Source of the DNA: Lathyrus oleraceus
Taxonomy: Eukaryota; Streptophyta; Magnoliopsida; Fabales; Fabaceae
DNA length: 64,000 bases
NCBI RefSeq assembly: GCF_024323335.1
Contig: NC_066583.1
Coordinates: 367,347,877-367,411,876, forward strand
Direction of reading: 5' to 3'
A program made the translations under genes and the position numbers. This document shows, piece by piece, positions 12,554 through 24,200 of the stretch. The first letter of the stretch is position 1. The number at the start of each line of letters is the position of its first letter. The notes beneath the pieces are model-generated. The model saw only the letters and a program-made list of their open reading frames with translations, was not told where the DNA came from and searched no databases.

Positions 12554-12571
12554 TCCCCAGCAGAGTCGCCA
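12554..12571 (-). other. Primer binding site of Ogre-A
   Basis: On the minus strand the sequence reads TGGCGACTCTGCTGGGGA, starting two bases after the LTR end (LTR boundary 12574). It begins TGG, as a PBS pairing with a tRNA CCA end must. I recall this type from Ogre elements, where a tRNA-Arg primer is assigned; the tRNA identity is from memory. Confidence 0.8.
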
Positions 12572-12573
12572 GC

Positions 12574-12886
12574 TGTCGCATCCGCGAAAAACAACCGGCG
12601 GGCTAAAACAAAAACAAACAGAGCCGCCACTGTGCGTTATTTATCCCAAAATAGGGAAAGGAAACGCTCAGAGAAACCTGGAAAAAGCATGGTCTCGCGA
12701 CCAAATAGAAAGGGTAAGGGAGTCGGTTACGCAAGGGGAAGGTATTAGCACCCCTCACGTCCGTCGTACTCGACGGGATCCACGCTCTAAGAAAAGAAAA
12801 GGTTGCTAAAACACCACACACACACGCACCGAAGACAACACAGATGGGGTTAAGAGGAAGAGAGCTCGCTAGGACATCGCGTCCAT
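12574..12886 (-). repeat. 5' LTR of Ogre-A, PBS-proximal piece
   Basis: It begins tgtcgc on the plus strand (LTR end GCGACA on the minus strand) and is cut at 12887 by the nested chromovirus. It continues at 21219, where ttatgcctacgtatctcgtc follows. The matching part of the 3' LTR lies outside the window. Confidence 0.85.
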
Positions 12887-13000
12887 TGTAACACCCGATA
12901 AAAATAAGATAATTATTTAATTTAAGTTAATAATATATTTATTAATTTAATTAAATAATTGGAATATTATTGGATTATTATTATTGGAATAATAAAGTTG

Positions 13001-13014
13001 GAATATATATAAGG
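13001..13014 (+). promoter_or_regulatory. TATA box of the 5' LTR
   Basis: gaatatatataagg lies about 115 bp into the LTR, and an identical copy is in the 3' LTR near 19434-19447. It is the best candidate core promoter for the element's RNA; the start site is not determined. Confidence 0.6.
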
Positions 13015-13439
13015 TCCCATTTGGTAAAAAGGGTTTTTCACGTGAAAACCAGAGAAGCGACAAAAAGTGAGAAAAGGGCAAAGAGGAAAGGCAAGAGAGC
13101 AAGGGTTGAAGAAGGGAAAAGCTCGAAGCTAAAAGATTTGCCGGATTAACTCAGGTAAGGGGGGTTTATCGTCGTTTAATGGGTATTATGGGTTAACATG
13201 TAATGGGTAGTGATAAGCCATTGATTTGACCCTAATTGGGATGTTGAATGCTGAAAAATTGAGATGAATAAGTTATGTTAAAGCTGTAATTGAATCTGTA
13301 ATTGGATGAGTCTTGATTTTCCGAAAGTGTAGCTTTTTACGGAATTGGAATCGGAGGTCCGGAAGTCCTCCAACGGCGGAAAATGCGGAGAATTCTGCAT
13401 TCTGCTTCGTGTTAGCGCAGGAACAGCTTTCTGTCTTGC

Positions 13440-13622
13440 GTTAACCGGTTAACCCAGGGTGTTAATCGGTTAACACTGTTATGAATTGTGAAATATTGTT
13501 GTCTGTCTTGCGTTAACTGGTTAACCCAGGGTGTTAACCGGTTAACACTGTTGTGAATTGCCAGGAAGCGTGTTCTGTGTTGCGTTAACCGGTTAACCCA
13601 GGGCGTTAACCGGTTAACACTG
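13440..13622. repeat. Cluster of gttaaccggttaac palindromes
   Basis: Six near-perfect copies of the palindrome ttaaccggttaa occur as three pairs. Each pair has the form gcgttaaccggttaaccc, a short gap, then gttaaccggttaacac. The cluster is repeated in the 3' LTR (about 19872-20055) with a few substitutions. Confidence 0.9.
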
Positions 13623-14788
13623 TGTGAAAAGTGAAAATTTTATATTTAAATGTGGTGTGCATGTTTAATGTTTGGCCTATATTGGCGTATGATATAATAG
13701 GGATCATTTCCCGTTGTTTTGAACGGTAGGGGTATTAGTAGAGCGTGCTAATACTGTGATTGATTATGTGGCATGATATGATTATGTGATAAATATGTGG
13801 ATGATGTATGATTGTATGCATAATGCTGTGGATGTATCTATTATGTATGCAATTGTGAATGGACTGTTTATGGCTTAGAGTGTGAGCATATGTCCATTGT
13901 GGATGATTGTTGCTGTTTGCATGACTAAGTGATTTAGCTTGCATATTGTGGCCTTTATGGTGGTAGCTAATTTCCATGGTGAGGAATTAGTGAGTGAGTT
14001 ATTGTGGATTGTTGTTGATGTTTGCATGCTAGGTGATTAGCGTGCATAGCATAGCCCTTGGGGTGGTAGCTAATTCCCATGGTGAGGAATTAGTGAGCGA
14101 GTCACTAGGTCTCAAATGAGTGGGACTAGTGAGCTTGGTAGCCGTATCTGGATTTGATCGGTGAGGTTGAACTATATGTTCACGAATAGTCGGTACCGCA
14201 TGCATGGAGTCTCATTGCATAATGTATGTATTGTGTATAATATGAATGGATGTGCTCCAATATTATACGTGTGTTTTGATGTTTATGTTGAGCATGATTA
14301 TGAGTATGAGTTGATGTTGCCGTTACTGAATGTGTGATATGATTAGGGTGATGAGATGTGTTCATTTACTTAGCATTACATGATATTTTATAATGCTTAT
14401 TATATCGATTGAGGAACTCACCCTTACAACTATGTTTCAGGTAACGTGCAGTGATTGAGTAGAAGCTAGTCCTTGGAGTCTAGTGTAGTTCCTTAGTGAG
14501 TCATGCTCTGGTAGATGTAACATCGGGACGGGATGTTTTGCCTTGTTTTCGGTTTGGTTGTTGAATAACCTTACATGTAATGTGTTACATGTTTTGCATG
14601 TTGTTGTTAATTTCTATCCGCTGCGAATTATGCAAATGTTTATTTTGATGAATAAATGAGCATGACGAGTTAAATTGGAACATGGTGTGAAGTGTCAAGT
14701 GTGACACCCTTAAATTGCATATATACTCTGATTTATGTTTGGTTGTTTTAATTATTTATTGGGGTATTTTAGAAGGGTGTTACATTAG

Positions 14789-14800
14789 TGGTATCAGAGC
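14789..14800 (+). other. Primer binding site of the nested chromovirus
   Basis: tggtatcagagc, four bases after the LTR end, complements the 3' end of initiator methionine tRNA, the usual primer for this clade and for most plant copia elements. Confidence 0.93.
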
Positions 14801-14908
14801 ATAGTCGGTCGAGTCGAGTCGTAATTATTCTGTTTCCCTGTACGCGATAGATTTTGTGTAACCCTATCAGTACTTATTGTTTTAGCTTGTTGGGCTTTCA
14901 GAATAGAG

Positions 14909-17900
14909 ATGGCTGGAAGAGGTAGAGACGATGCTGCGATTGCTGAGGCTCTGGGTATGCTAGCTGGAGTACTTGGAGGAAATCCGAATGTTGTGGGGAT
15001 GGGAGCTGCTCGTCAACTGAGTGAGTTCCAGAAGAACAATCCTCCAATGTTCAAGGGAGCATACGATCCAGATGGTGCTCAGAAGTGGTTGAAGGAGATC
15101 GAGAGGATCTTCCGAGTGACTGAGTGTGCCGATAACTAGAAGGTCAGGTTCGGTACGCATATGCTGTCAGAGGAAGCAGGTGATTGGTGGGTTGCTGCCC
15201 GCACTGAGTTGGAAGCTGCTGGGAGTGCTGAGATCACTTGGGCGGTGTTCAGAGAGAGTCCTGAGGAAGTACTTTCCAGAGGATGTCAGAGGAAAGAAAG
15301 AGATAGAGTTCTTAGAATTGAAGCAGGGCAATCGGTCTGTTACTGAGTATGCTGCTAAGTTCACAGAGCTGTCGAAGTATTACACTCCCTATGATGAGGC
15401 TACTGGGGAATTTTCAAAATGTGTGAAGTTTGAGAACGGGTTACGTCTCGAGATCATGCAGGCTATTGGATATCAGCGGATTAGAGTGTTTTCTGACTTG
15501 GTTGACTGTTGCAGGAGTTTTGAACAGGATACCAAGGCCAGAGCGGAGAGCTATCAGCAGAGGGTTGATAGGAAAGGCAAGAATCAGAATGATCGTGGGA
15601 AACCGTATGCAGCTGGCAAAGGTTTCCAGAGACAGAGTGGGATGAAGAGACCTAGTGGGGGAGACTCCAGTGCCCCTGCTAAGTGTTACAGATGTGGTCA
15701 GGCTGGACATCGTAGCCATGAGTGTACCAGTACTGAGAAGAAGTGTTTCAAGTGTGGCAAAGGTGGTCACTTGGCTGCAGAGTGCCGGTTGAAGACTATG
15801 ACTTGTTTCAAATGTGGAGAGGTGGGTCATATTAGCCCACAATGTCCTAAGCCGAAGAAAGAGAACCAGTCGGGAGGCAAGGTCTTTGCTTTATCGGGTT
15901 CTGAGACTTCTGCAGATGATCGTTTGATCCGAGGTACGTGTTATATTAATGGCTTTCCTCCTGTAGCTATTATTGACACAGGTGCGACTCATTCCTTTAT
16001 ATCTTTGGATTGTGCTGTGAAACTTAAATTAGAGATATCTGAGATGCATGGGGGTATGGTGATTGATACTCCTGCAAAGGGTTCAGTGACTACTACTTCA
16101 GTTTGTTTAAATTGCCCTTTGAGTATTTTTGGTAGAGACTTTGGGATGGACCTCGTGTGTCTTCCTCTAGTGCAGATTGATGTTATCTTGGGTATGAACT
16201 GGTTGGTGTTTAACCGAGTTTATATCAACTATTTTGATAAGACTGTGATCTTTCCTGAGATTGAGGAAGGAAAGAGTTTGTTTCTATCAGCAAGGCAGGT
16301 GAATAAGGCAGTAGCAGATGGGGCAGAGTTGTTTATGCTGTTAGCGACTTTGGAAGCTAAAGATAAACTGGTGATTTGCGATCTAGCTGTGGTGTGTGAT
16401 TTTCCTGAGGTGTTCCCTGAAGAAGTGAATGAATTACCGCCAGAGCGTGAAGTTGAGTTCTCGATTGATTTGGTACCTGGTACTAGGCCGATATCGATGG
16501 CTCCGTACCGTATGTCTGCTGTTGAGTTAACTGAATTGAAAAGTCAGTTGGAAGATCTGTTGGATAAGAAATTTATTCGTCCGAGTGTGTCGCCGTGGGG
16601 TGCACCAGTGTTATTGGTTAAGAAGAAAGAAGGTACTATGAGGTTGTGTGTGGACTACAGGCAACTGAATAAAGTGACGATCAAGAATCGGTATCCTTTG
16701 CCGAGGATTGATGATTTGATGGATCAGTTGGTTGGTGCGAGTGTGTTCAGCAAAATAGATTTGAGATCGGGGTATCATCAGATACGTGTGAAAACTGAGG
16801 ATATTCAGAAGACTGCTTTCAGAACAAGGTATGGACATTATGAGTATTCTGTAATGCCTTTTGGTGTGACTAATGCGCCTGGAGTATTTATGGAGTATAT
16901 GAATAGGATTTTCCATCCGTACCTAGACAAATTTGTTGTGGTGTTTATTGACGATATTTTGGTGTATTCGAAATCTGAAGAAGAGCATGCTGAACATTTG
17001 AGAGTGGTTTTAGGAGTTCTTCGAGAAAAGAAGTTATTTGCTAAACTGTCTAAGTGTGAATTTTGGTTAGAAGAGGTTAGTTTTCTTGGACATGTGATTT
17101 CAAGAGGTGGTGTTGCTGTTGATCCTTCTAAGATAGAAGCGGTATCTAAGTGGGAAGCTCCGAAGTCAGTTTCTGAGATAAGGAGTTTTCTTGGACTTGC
17201 AGGTTATTATAGGAAATTCATTGAGGGATTTTCTAAGTTGGCGTTACCGTTGACGATGTTGACTAGAAAGGGGCAAGCGTTTGTTTGGGACTCAAAATGT
17301 GAAGAAGGTTTCCAAGAGTTAAAGAGAAGGTTAACTACTGCTCCTATTCTGATATTACCAAGTCCGTCGGAACTATTTGAGGTTTACTGTGATGCTTCAT
17401 TGTTGGGTTTAGGTGGTGTTTTGATGCAGAATAAGCAGGTTGTAGCTTATGCTTCGAGACAACTGAAGGTTCATGAGAGGAACTATCCGACGCACGATTT
17501 AGAGTTGGCAGCTGTGGTATTTGTTCTGAAGTTATGGAGGCATTACTTTTACGGGTCAAGATTTGAGGTTTTCAGTGACCATAAAAGTTTAAAGTATTTG
17601 TTTGATCAGAAAGAGCTGAATATGAGACAGAGGAGATGGTTAGAGTTTCTGAAGGATTATGACTTTGGTTTGAATTACCATCCGGGTAAAGCAAACGTAG
17701 TGGCTGATGCATTGAGTCGGAAATCATTGCATATGTCTATGTTAATGGTTAAGGAATTGGATTTAATTGAGCAGTTTAGAGATTTGAGTTTGGTGTGTGA
17801 GAGTACTCACAATAGTGTTAAATTGGGAATGTTGAAGTTAACGAGTGGTATTCTGGATGAGATTAGAGAGGGTCAGAAATCCGATGTGCTTTTGATTGAT

Positions 17901-19277
17901 AAGTTGACTCTAGTGAATCAAGGTCAAGGTGGTGAATTCAGAGTTGATGAGAATGGTGTTTTGAAATTTGGTAATCGGGTGTGTATTCCGGATGTTACCG
18001 AACTTAAGAAGAGTATTCTTGAGGAAGGACATCGTAGTGGCCTGAGTATTCATCCTGGAGCTACGAAGATGTATCATGATTTGAAGAAGTTATTTTGGTG
18101 GCAGGGAATGAAAAGAGAAATTGCGAGTTTTGTTTATTCTTGTTTGACTTGTCAGAAGTCAAAGATTGAGCATCAGAAGCCGTCTGGGCTAATGCAACCG
18201 TTGGCTATTCCAGAGTGGAAGTGGGATAGTATCAGTATGGATTTTGTTTCTGGTTTACCGAGGACAAATAAGAATTTTGAAGCTATTTGGGTGATTGTTG
18301 ACAGATTTACAAAATCGGCTCATTTCATTCCGATCAGAATGGATTATCCGTTAGAGAGATTAGCCGAGTTGTATATTGAGAAAATTGTAAGTTTGCATGG
18401 TTTTCCGTCGAGTATTGTTTCGGACAGAGATCCTAGATTTACATCGAAGTTCTGGGAAGGTTTGCAGAGGGCTTTGGGAACTAAGCTGAGATTGAGTTCT
18501 GCATATCATCCGCAGACTGATGGTCAGACTGAGAGGACGATTCAGTCACTGGAGGATCTTTTGAGGGCTTGTGTTTTGGAAAAGGGAGGTGCTTGGGATT
18601 GTTATCTACCTTTGATTGAGTTTACCTACAACAATAGTTTTCATTCGAGCATTGGTATGGCACCGTTTGAAGCTTTGTATGGTAGGAGATGTCGGACACT
18701 TTTATGTTGGTATGAGTCCGGTGAGAGTGCTGTGGTTGGACCGGAGATTGTTCAACAAACTACGGAAAAGATTAAGATGATTCAAGAGAAGATGAAGATT
18801 GCTCAGAGTCGTCAGAAGAGTTATCACGACAAGAGGAGGAAGTCACTTGAGTTTCAAGAGGGAGATCATGTGTTTCTTCGTGTTACTCCGATAACTGGGG
18901 TTGGTCGAGCTTTGAAGTCGAAGAAGTTGACACCTCGATTTATTGGTCCTTATCAGATTTTGGAGAGGATAGGGGAGGTAGCCTATCGTATCGCTTTACC
19001 GCCGTCACTTGCGAATTTGCATGAGGTTTTTCATGTGTCTCAGTTGAGGAGGTACATTCCTGATCCGTCGCATGTTGTCCAAGTAGATGATGTACAGGTG
19101 AGAGATAACCTGACTGTTGAAACATCACCTATGAGGATCGAGGATCGAGAGTTGAAGCAGTTGCGGGGTAAAGAGATTGCTTTGGTAAAGGTAGCTTGGG
19201 GAGGACCAGCAGGTGGCAATGTGACTTGGGAACTTGAGAGTCAGATGAAGGAGTCTTATCCAGATTTATTCGCTTGA
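14909..19277 (+). pseudogene. Gag-pol of the nested chromovirus (gag broken, pol open)
   Basis: Gag starts at 14909 (MAGRGRDD), meets a TAG stop at 15137-15139, and shifts frame near 15255-15262. The frame open from 15126 takes over and runs to 19277, so its first ~47 residues are not native. Numbering in that frame: three CCHC zinc knuckles (about 187-243), protease DTGATHSF (D at 284), RT with FIDD (D609), RNase H from VYCDASLLG, then integrase. Integrase has an HHCC motif ([13 protein letters not shown]) and catalytic D1039, D1100 and E1136, spaced D35E. The tail [21 protein letters not shown] resembles a chromodomain, which marks chromoviruses. Pol looks catalytically complete, but gag and translation are interrupted, so autonomy is doubtful. 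Confidence 0.93.
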
Positions 19278-19308
19278 GGTATGTTTTCGAGGACGAAAAC
19301 TCTTTTAG

Positions 19309-19319
19309 TGGGGGAGAGT
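19309..19319 (+). other. Polypurine tract of the nested chromovirus
   Basis: The purine run gtgggggagagt lies immediately before the 3' LTR start at 19320, after the pol stop at 19277. Confidence 0.85.
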
Positions 19320-21218
19320 TGTAACACCCCGATAAAAATAAGATAATTATTTAATTTAAGTTAATAATATATTTATTAATTTAATTAAATAATTGGAATA
19401 TTATTGGATTATTATTATTGGAATAATAAAGTTGGAATATATATAAGGTCCCATTTGGTAAAAGGGGTTTTTCACGTGAAAACCAGAGAAGCGACAGAAA
19501 GTGAGAAAAGGGCAAAGAGGAAGAGCAAGAGAGCAAGGGTTGAAGAAGGGAAAAGCTTGAAGCTAAAAGATTTGCCGGATTAACTCAGGTAAGGGGGGTT
19601 TATCGTCGTTTAATGGGTATTATGGGTTAACATGTAATGGGTAGTGATAAGCCATTGATTTGACCCTAATTGGGATGTTGAATGCTGAAAAATTGAGATG
19701 AATAAGTTATGTTAAAGCTGTAATTGAATCTGTAATTGGATGAGTCTTGATTTTCCGAAAATGTAGCTTTTTACGGAATTGGAATCGGAGGTCCGGAAGT
19801 CCTCCAACGGCGGAAAATGCGGAGAATTCTGCATTCTGCTTCGTGTTAGCGCAGAAATAGCTTTCTGTCTTGCGTTAACCGGTTAACCCATGGTGTTAAC
19901 AGGTTAACACTGTTATGAATTGTGAAATATTGTTGTCTGTCTTGCGTTAACCGGTTAACCCAGGGTGTTAACCGGTTAACACTGTTGTGAATTGCCAGGA
20001 AGCGTGTTCTGTGTTGCGTTAACCGGTTAACCCAGGGCGTTAACCGGTTAACACTGTGTGAAAAGTGAAAAATTTATATTTAAATGTGGTGTGCATGTTT
20101 AATGTTTGGCCTATATTGGCGTATGATATAATATGGATCATTTCCCGTTGTTTTGAGCGGTAGGGGTATTAGTAGAGCGTGCTAATACCGTGATTGATTA
20201 TGTGGCATGATATGATTATGTGATAAATATGTGGATGATGTATGATTGTATGCATAATGCTGTGGATGTATCTATTATGTATGCAATTGTGAATGGACTG
20301 TTTATGGCTTAGAGTGTGAGCATATGTCCATTGTGGATGATTGTTGCTGTTTGCATGACTAAGTGATTTAGCTTGCATATTGTGGCCTTTATGGTGGTAG
20401 CTAATTCCCATGGTGAGGAATTAGTGAGTGAGTTATTGTGGATTGTTGTTGATGTTTGCATGCTAGGTGATTAGCGTGCATAGCATAGCCCTTGGGGTGG
20501 TAGCTAATTCCCATGGTGAGGAATTAGTGAGCGAGTCACTAGGTCTCAAATGAGTGGGACTAGTGAGCTTGGTAGCCGTATCTGGATTTGATCGGTGAGG
20601 TTGAACTATATGTTCACGAATAGTCGGTACCGCATGCATGGAGTCTCATTGCATAATGTATGTATTATGTATAATATGAATGGATGTGCTCCAATATTAT
20701 ACGTGTGTTTTGATGTTTATGTTGAGCATGATTATGAGTATGAGTTGATGTTGCCGTTACTGAATGTGTGATATGATTAGGGTGATGAGATGTGTTCATT
20801 TACTTAGCATTACATGATATTTTATAATGCTTATTATATCGATTGAGGAACTCACCCTTACAACTATGTTTCAGGTAACGTGCAGTGATTGAGTAGAAGC
20901 TAGTCCTTGGAGTCTAGTGTAGTTCCTTAGTGAGTCATGCTCTGGTAGATGTAACATCGGGACGGGATGTTTTGCCTTGTTTTCGGTTTGGTTGTTGAAT
21001 AACCTTACATGTAATGTGTTACATGTTTTGCATGTTGTTGTTAATTTCTATCCGCTGCGAATTATGCAAATGTTTATTTTGATGAATAAATGAGCATGAC
21101 GAGTTAAATTGGAACATGGTGTGAAGTGTCAAGTGTGACACCCTTAAATTGCATATATACTCTGATTTATGTTTGGTTGTTTTAATTATTTATTGGGGTA
21201 TTTTAGAAGGGTGTTACA
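19320..21218 (+). repeat. 3' LTR of the nested chromovirus
   Basis: 1899 bp, nearly identical to 12887-14784 with the same TATA box and palindrome cluster. The second palindrome pair has lost symmetry (catggtgttaacagg against cagggtgttaatcgg). Confidence 0.93.
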
Positions 21219-24200
21219 TCTTATGCCTACGTATCTCGTCTAGAACGAGAATCAGAGCTGCCGTAGTTCGGCTCACGCACGCCAAACAAGCAAACACAAA
21301 CACAGGCAAACATGGAGCCTGAATGCCAATCACTGGACTTACATCAGCATCCGAACCAAAACACACACAATAGGGCAAACGTGGAGCCCGACCGCCAATC
21401 ACTGGACTTACATCGGCATCCGAACCAAACACACAATCAGGATACGGACAGCCAATCGCTGGGCTTACATCCATATCCTGACACACAAGAAGATAACAAG
21501 CAAACACACACAAAAAGAAAAAAGAGTGCCCGGAGAGACCTCGCACGGTTTCCTGCCTACATACCTCGTCTGGAACGAGGATCAGGGCGATGTAGTTCCC
21601 CTGAAAGGGAAAGAAAATCTAGCCAGAAACCAAGGGGAGACACACTACCAGGGAGCTGTACTCGAGCCTAGTGTTATCATGCATCATTGCCCTATGTCAT
21701 GGTTTCTACCTACTTGCACAACAGCAAGCTAATCCTATCCAGGAAGAAAGCAAGCATGCAAGCATCAACAAACAAAACAAACATTTCACATAGCACACAC
21801 TATATCCAGTCAAGTGAGGCTCAAACAAGGGTGGACTGCCGAGGCAAGTCATCTGTACAAGGTAGAGTTAGCTCTTAACCTTGCCATTGAGAGGCTAAGG
21901 TGAAGCTGATGAAAGGTGAGTGAAGATTAGACTTCACAGCTCTTATCCCTAGCCAGGGAGAGCTTCAGACAAAGGAGCGTGGGTCCAGAATGGAGGGACC
22001 CTTCTACGCTCAAGACTCTGACTCGACTGTGCAACAGCACAAGATCTTGGGTTTGTGTCCCAATGCATCAACACAGTGGTGTGAGCAGAGGGACGACTCA
22101 ACAGAATAGCGGGGGATAGATTGCATATCCCTTGGGTTCCGCCAATTGCCTCATAGAGGTCTTTACCTGCTTGGCACAAAAGTAAACAATCACAAACATC
22201 GCCTCTTAAGGAGGACTTCAGACAGTTGCCTGGCCAGGTAACAGGCCAGGTCTTTCAGACTACATGAAGTATAGAGATTCTACCTCAACTGGTTAAAAAA
22301 CCTAGCAGCAGCAAGCAAGTTCTCAAGGAACTGTAAGCAACTAAATGTACCTGAAATCAATCAAGTATCATCAGTACTCAGACAAACCAACAGTAAACAA
22401 CAAATGTGAATCTGTACAGTCAAACATAAATTAATGCACACAAGTGCAAGCCATGAGCCCAAGCTCAAGCATCAAACCCTACAACACAAAACAAGTTAGT
22501 TTACAACATCAAACAAAACTCAATTTAATCAGCTTGCAATTTTCTCCTTAAGGCTTTTGCATTTCAACCTCAAAATCCAAACCAAATGTGAGAAACTAGA
22601 CCACTAAGTCAAGCCTAGGGTCCAAAGGAGATAAAAAAATCAAAACAGCAAGTGAAATTTACCCAAAATCACATTCAACCAATTTAGAAACAAATGCAAT
22701 TGGTCTCATGCTCATACCATTCACCATTATCATTTTATTCACAATTTAACATCAAACATGCAATTTGCAACTTCAAAAGACCAAACAGAACTATCTCAAC
22801 CAAAAGCATACCAAAACAATTCAATTAATTCCATAAAAATTCACACCTAAACAGGACACATTCAATGTATAGCATGTCAATTTTCAGCTCAATTGGACAA
22901 AAGGAAGTAGGTCAATGAAAATCATAAAGTTCAGACAAGTTCAAACAAGTCAACACATGGTATCCAAACAAACATCAACTTCCAAAAATCACAAAACAGT
23001 GACAACAATTAAGAAATGAATGGGATCAAAACCACAATGTCCTATAATGTGTCTACAATCCCCATGTCAAATTTCATCTTCATCCAATACACCATGAGAA
23101 TTTCACAAATGAATTACCAACATGTGTCACACAATGTCACCAAATGACCACACAGGGAAGAAAATATTCAATCAATTAGAAAATGCAACCAATAAATCCA
23201 GCAAAATTCACATGTAATCTTGACATATCAATGATCATCCACACAAAATTTCAGCTCAAATCAACATCCCTAAGCATTTTAAATAAAATCATGAAGTTGA
23301 CCTAGCTTGGTGTGACACAAATTGTCACACCTCTAATCAAAAAATCATATCTCAACAACCAAGTATCCAAAAATCACAAACCACACATGAAAATCACCAG
23401 CAATGAGTCCAGAACAAGCACAAAAATTTTCATCCATTTCTTTGCAAGCATCACTATTTCATGAAGGATATGGCATGGTATACACAAATGTGACAACATC
23501 AAGCAAACCCTAGGCCAATTAATTTTCTACACATGCAAAAATTCCACAAAAATCATGATAAAATTCTACACATTACAAGAAGAACAATGCAAAAAATCTC
23601 ACCAATTTTGGACAAGAAATGAAGTCTCTATGATTTTTCTAAGTCATGGCATCAAAATGAAATAACCAAAAGAAAAAGAAATGAAATAATAATAAATAAA
23701 TTCAGATAATGGCACGATGGTAATATTAAAGGTACTGAGCAAAACGACGTAGTTTCGCTTAGAAGCAATGGCGCTTCCTGATTGGTCAGCGGTGGCGCCA
23801 AACAACATTCAAACTTTGGCCATGGCTAATGAGGATCTACACGCGATTCTGTTCATGTTCTTGGACCAAAACAAACCAGATTTTACAGAAAATTGAAAAT
23901 CATCAAACCATAACCAAAATCAACGAACTTATAGTCAAAAGAACCGTCTCTCAACAAGGAACATGAACATGTAATTGTTTTAACCTAATTCTCATCACAG
24001 CGACGGGATCGAGTAAAACAAGTTATGAACATCAAACTTCAAAACACGATTTCTCATCCTATACTCAACCAATTCGAAAACTAAACACATCATGATGTTC
24101 TACATTCAAAGATCTTTCAAACGCATATCATGATTTAAGCAAAGGAGAGTTTCGAATTTTTGCACCTTGGAGATGGCAGCGCTCGATTTGGTCGTTTCCA

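Larger units (their letters stand above)
12887..14784 (+). repeat. 5' LTR of the nested chromovirus
   Basis: 1898 bp, one C shorter than its partner at the start (acaccc against acacccc). A TATA box lies near 13003-13013 (atatatataagg). Downstream is a palindrome cluster (13440-13622) and a direct repeat around gtggtagctaatt..catggtgaggaattag (13960-13990 and 14065-14095). The end ggtgttaca is followed directly by the PBS region. Confidence 0.93.
12887..21218 (+). mobile_element. Nested Ty3/gypsy chromovirus (Tekay/Del-type)
   Basis: A complete element of 8332 bp lies inside the Ogre-A LTR. LTRs are 12887-14784 and 19320-21218, both starting tgtaacaccc and ending gtgttaca. Also present are a PBS at 14789-14800, gag-pol ending in a chromodomain-like tail, and a polypurine tract before the 3' LTR. 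The LTRs differ at about 16 positions by eye (slightly under 1%). The five bases flanking it are tccat and tctta, so no clean target duplication is visible. Gag carries a nonsense codon and a frameshift, while pol is open. Confidence 0.94.
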
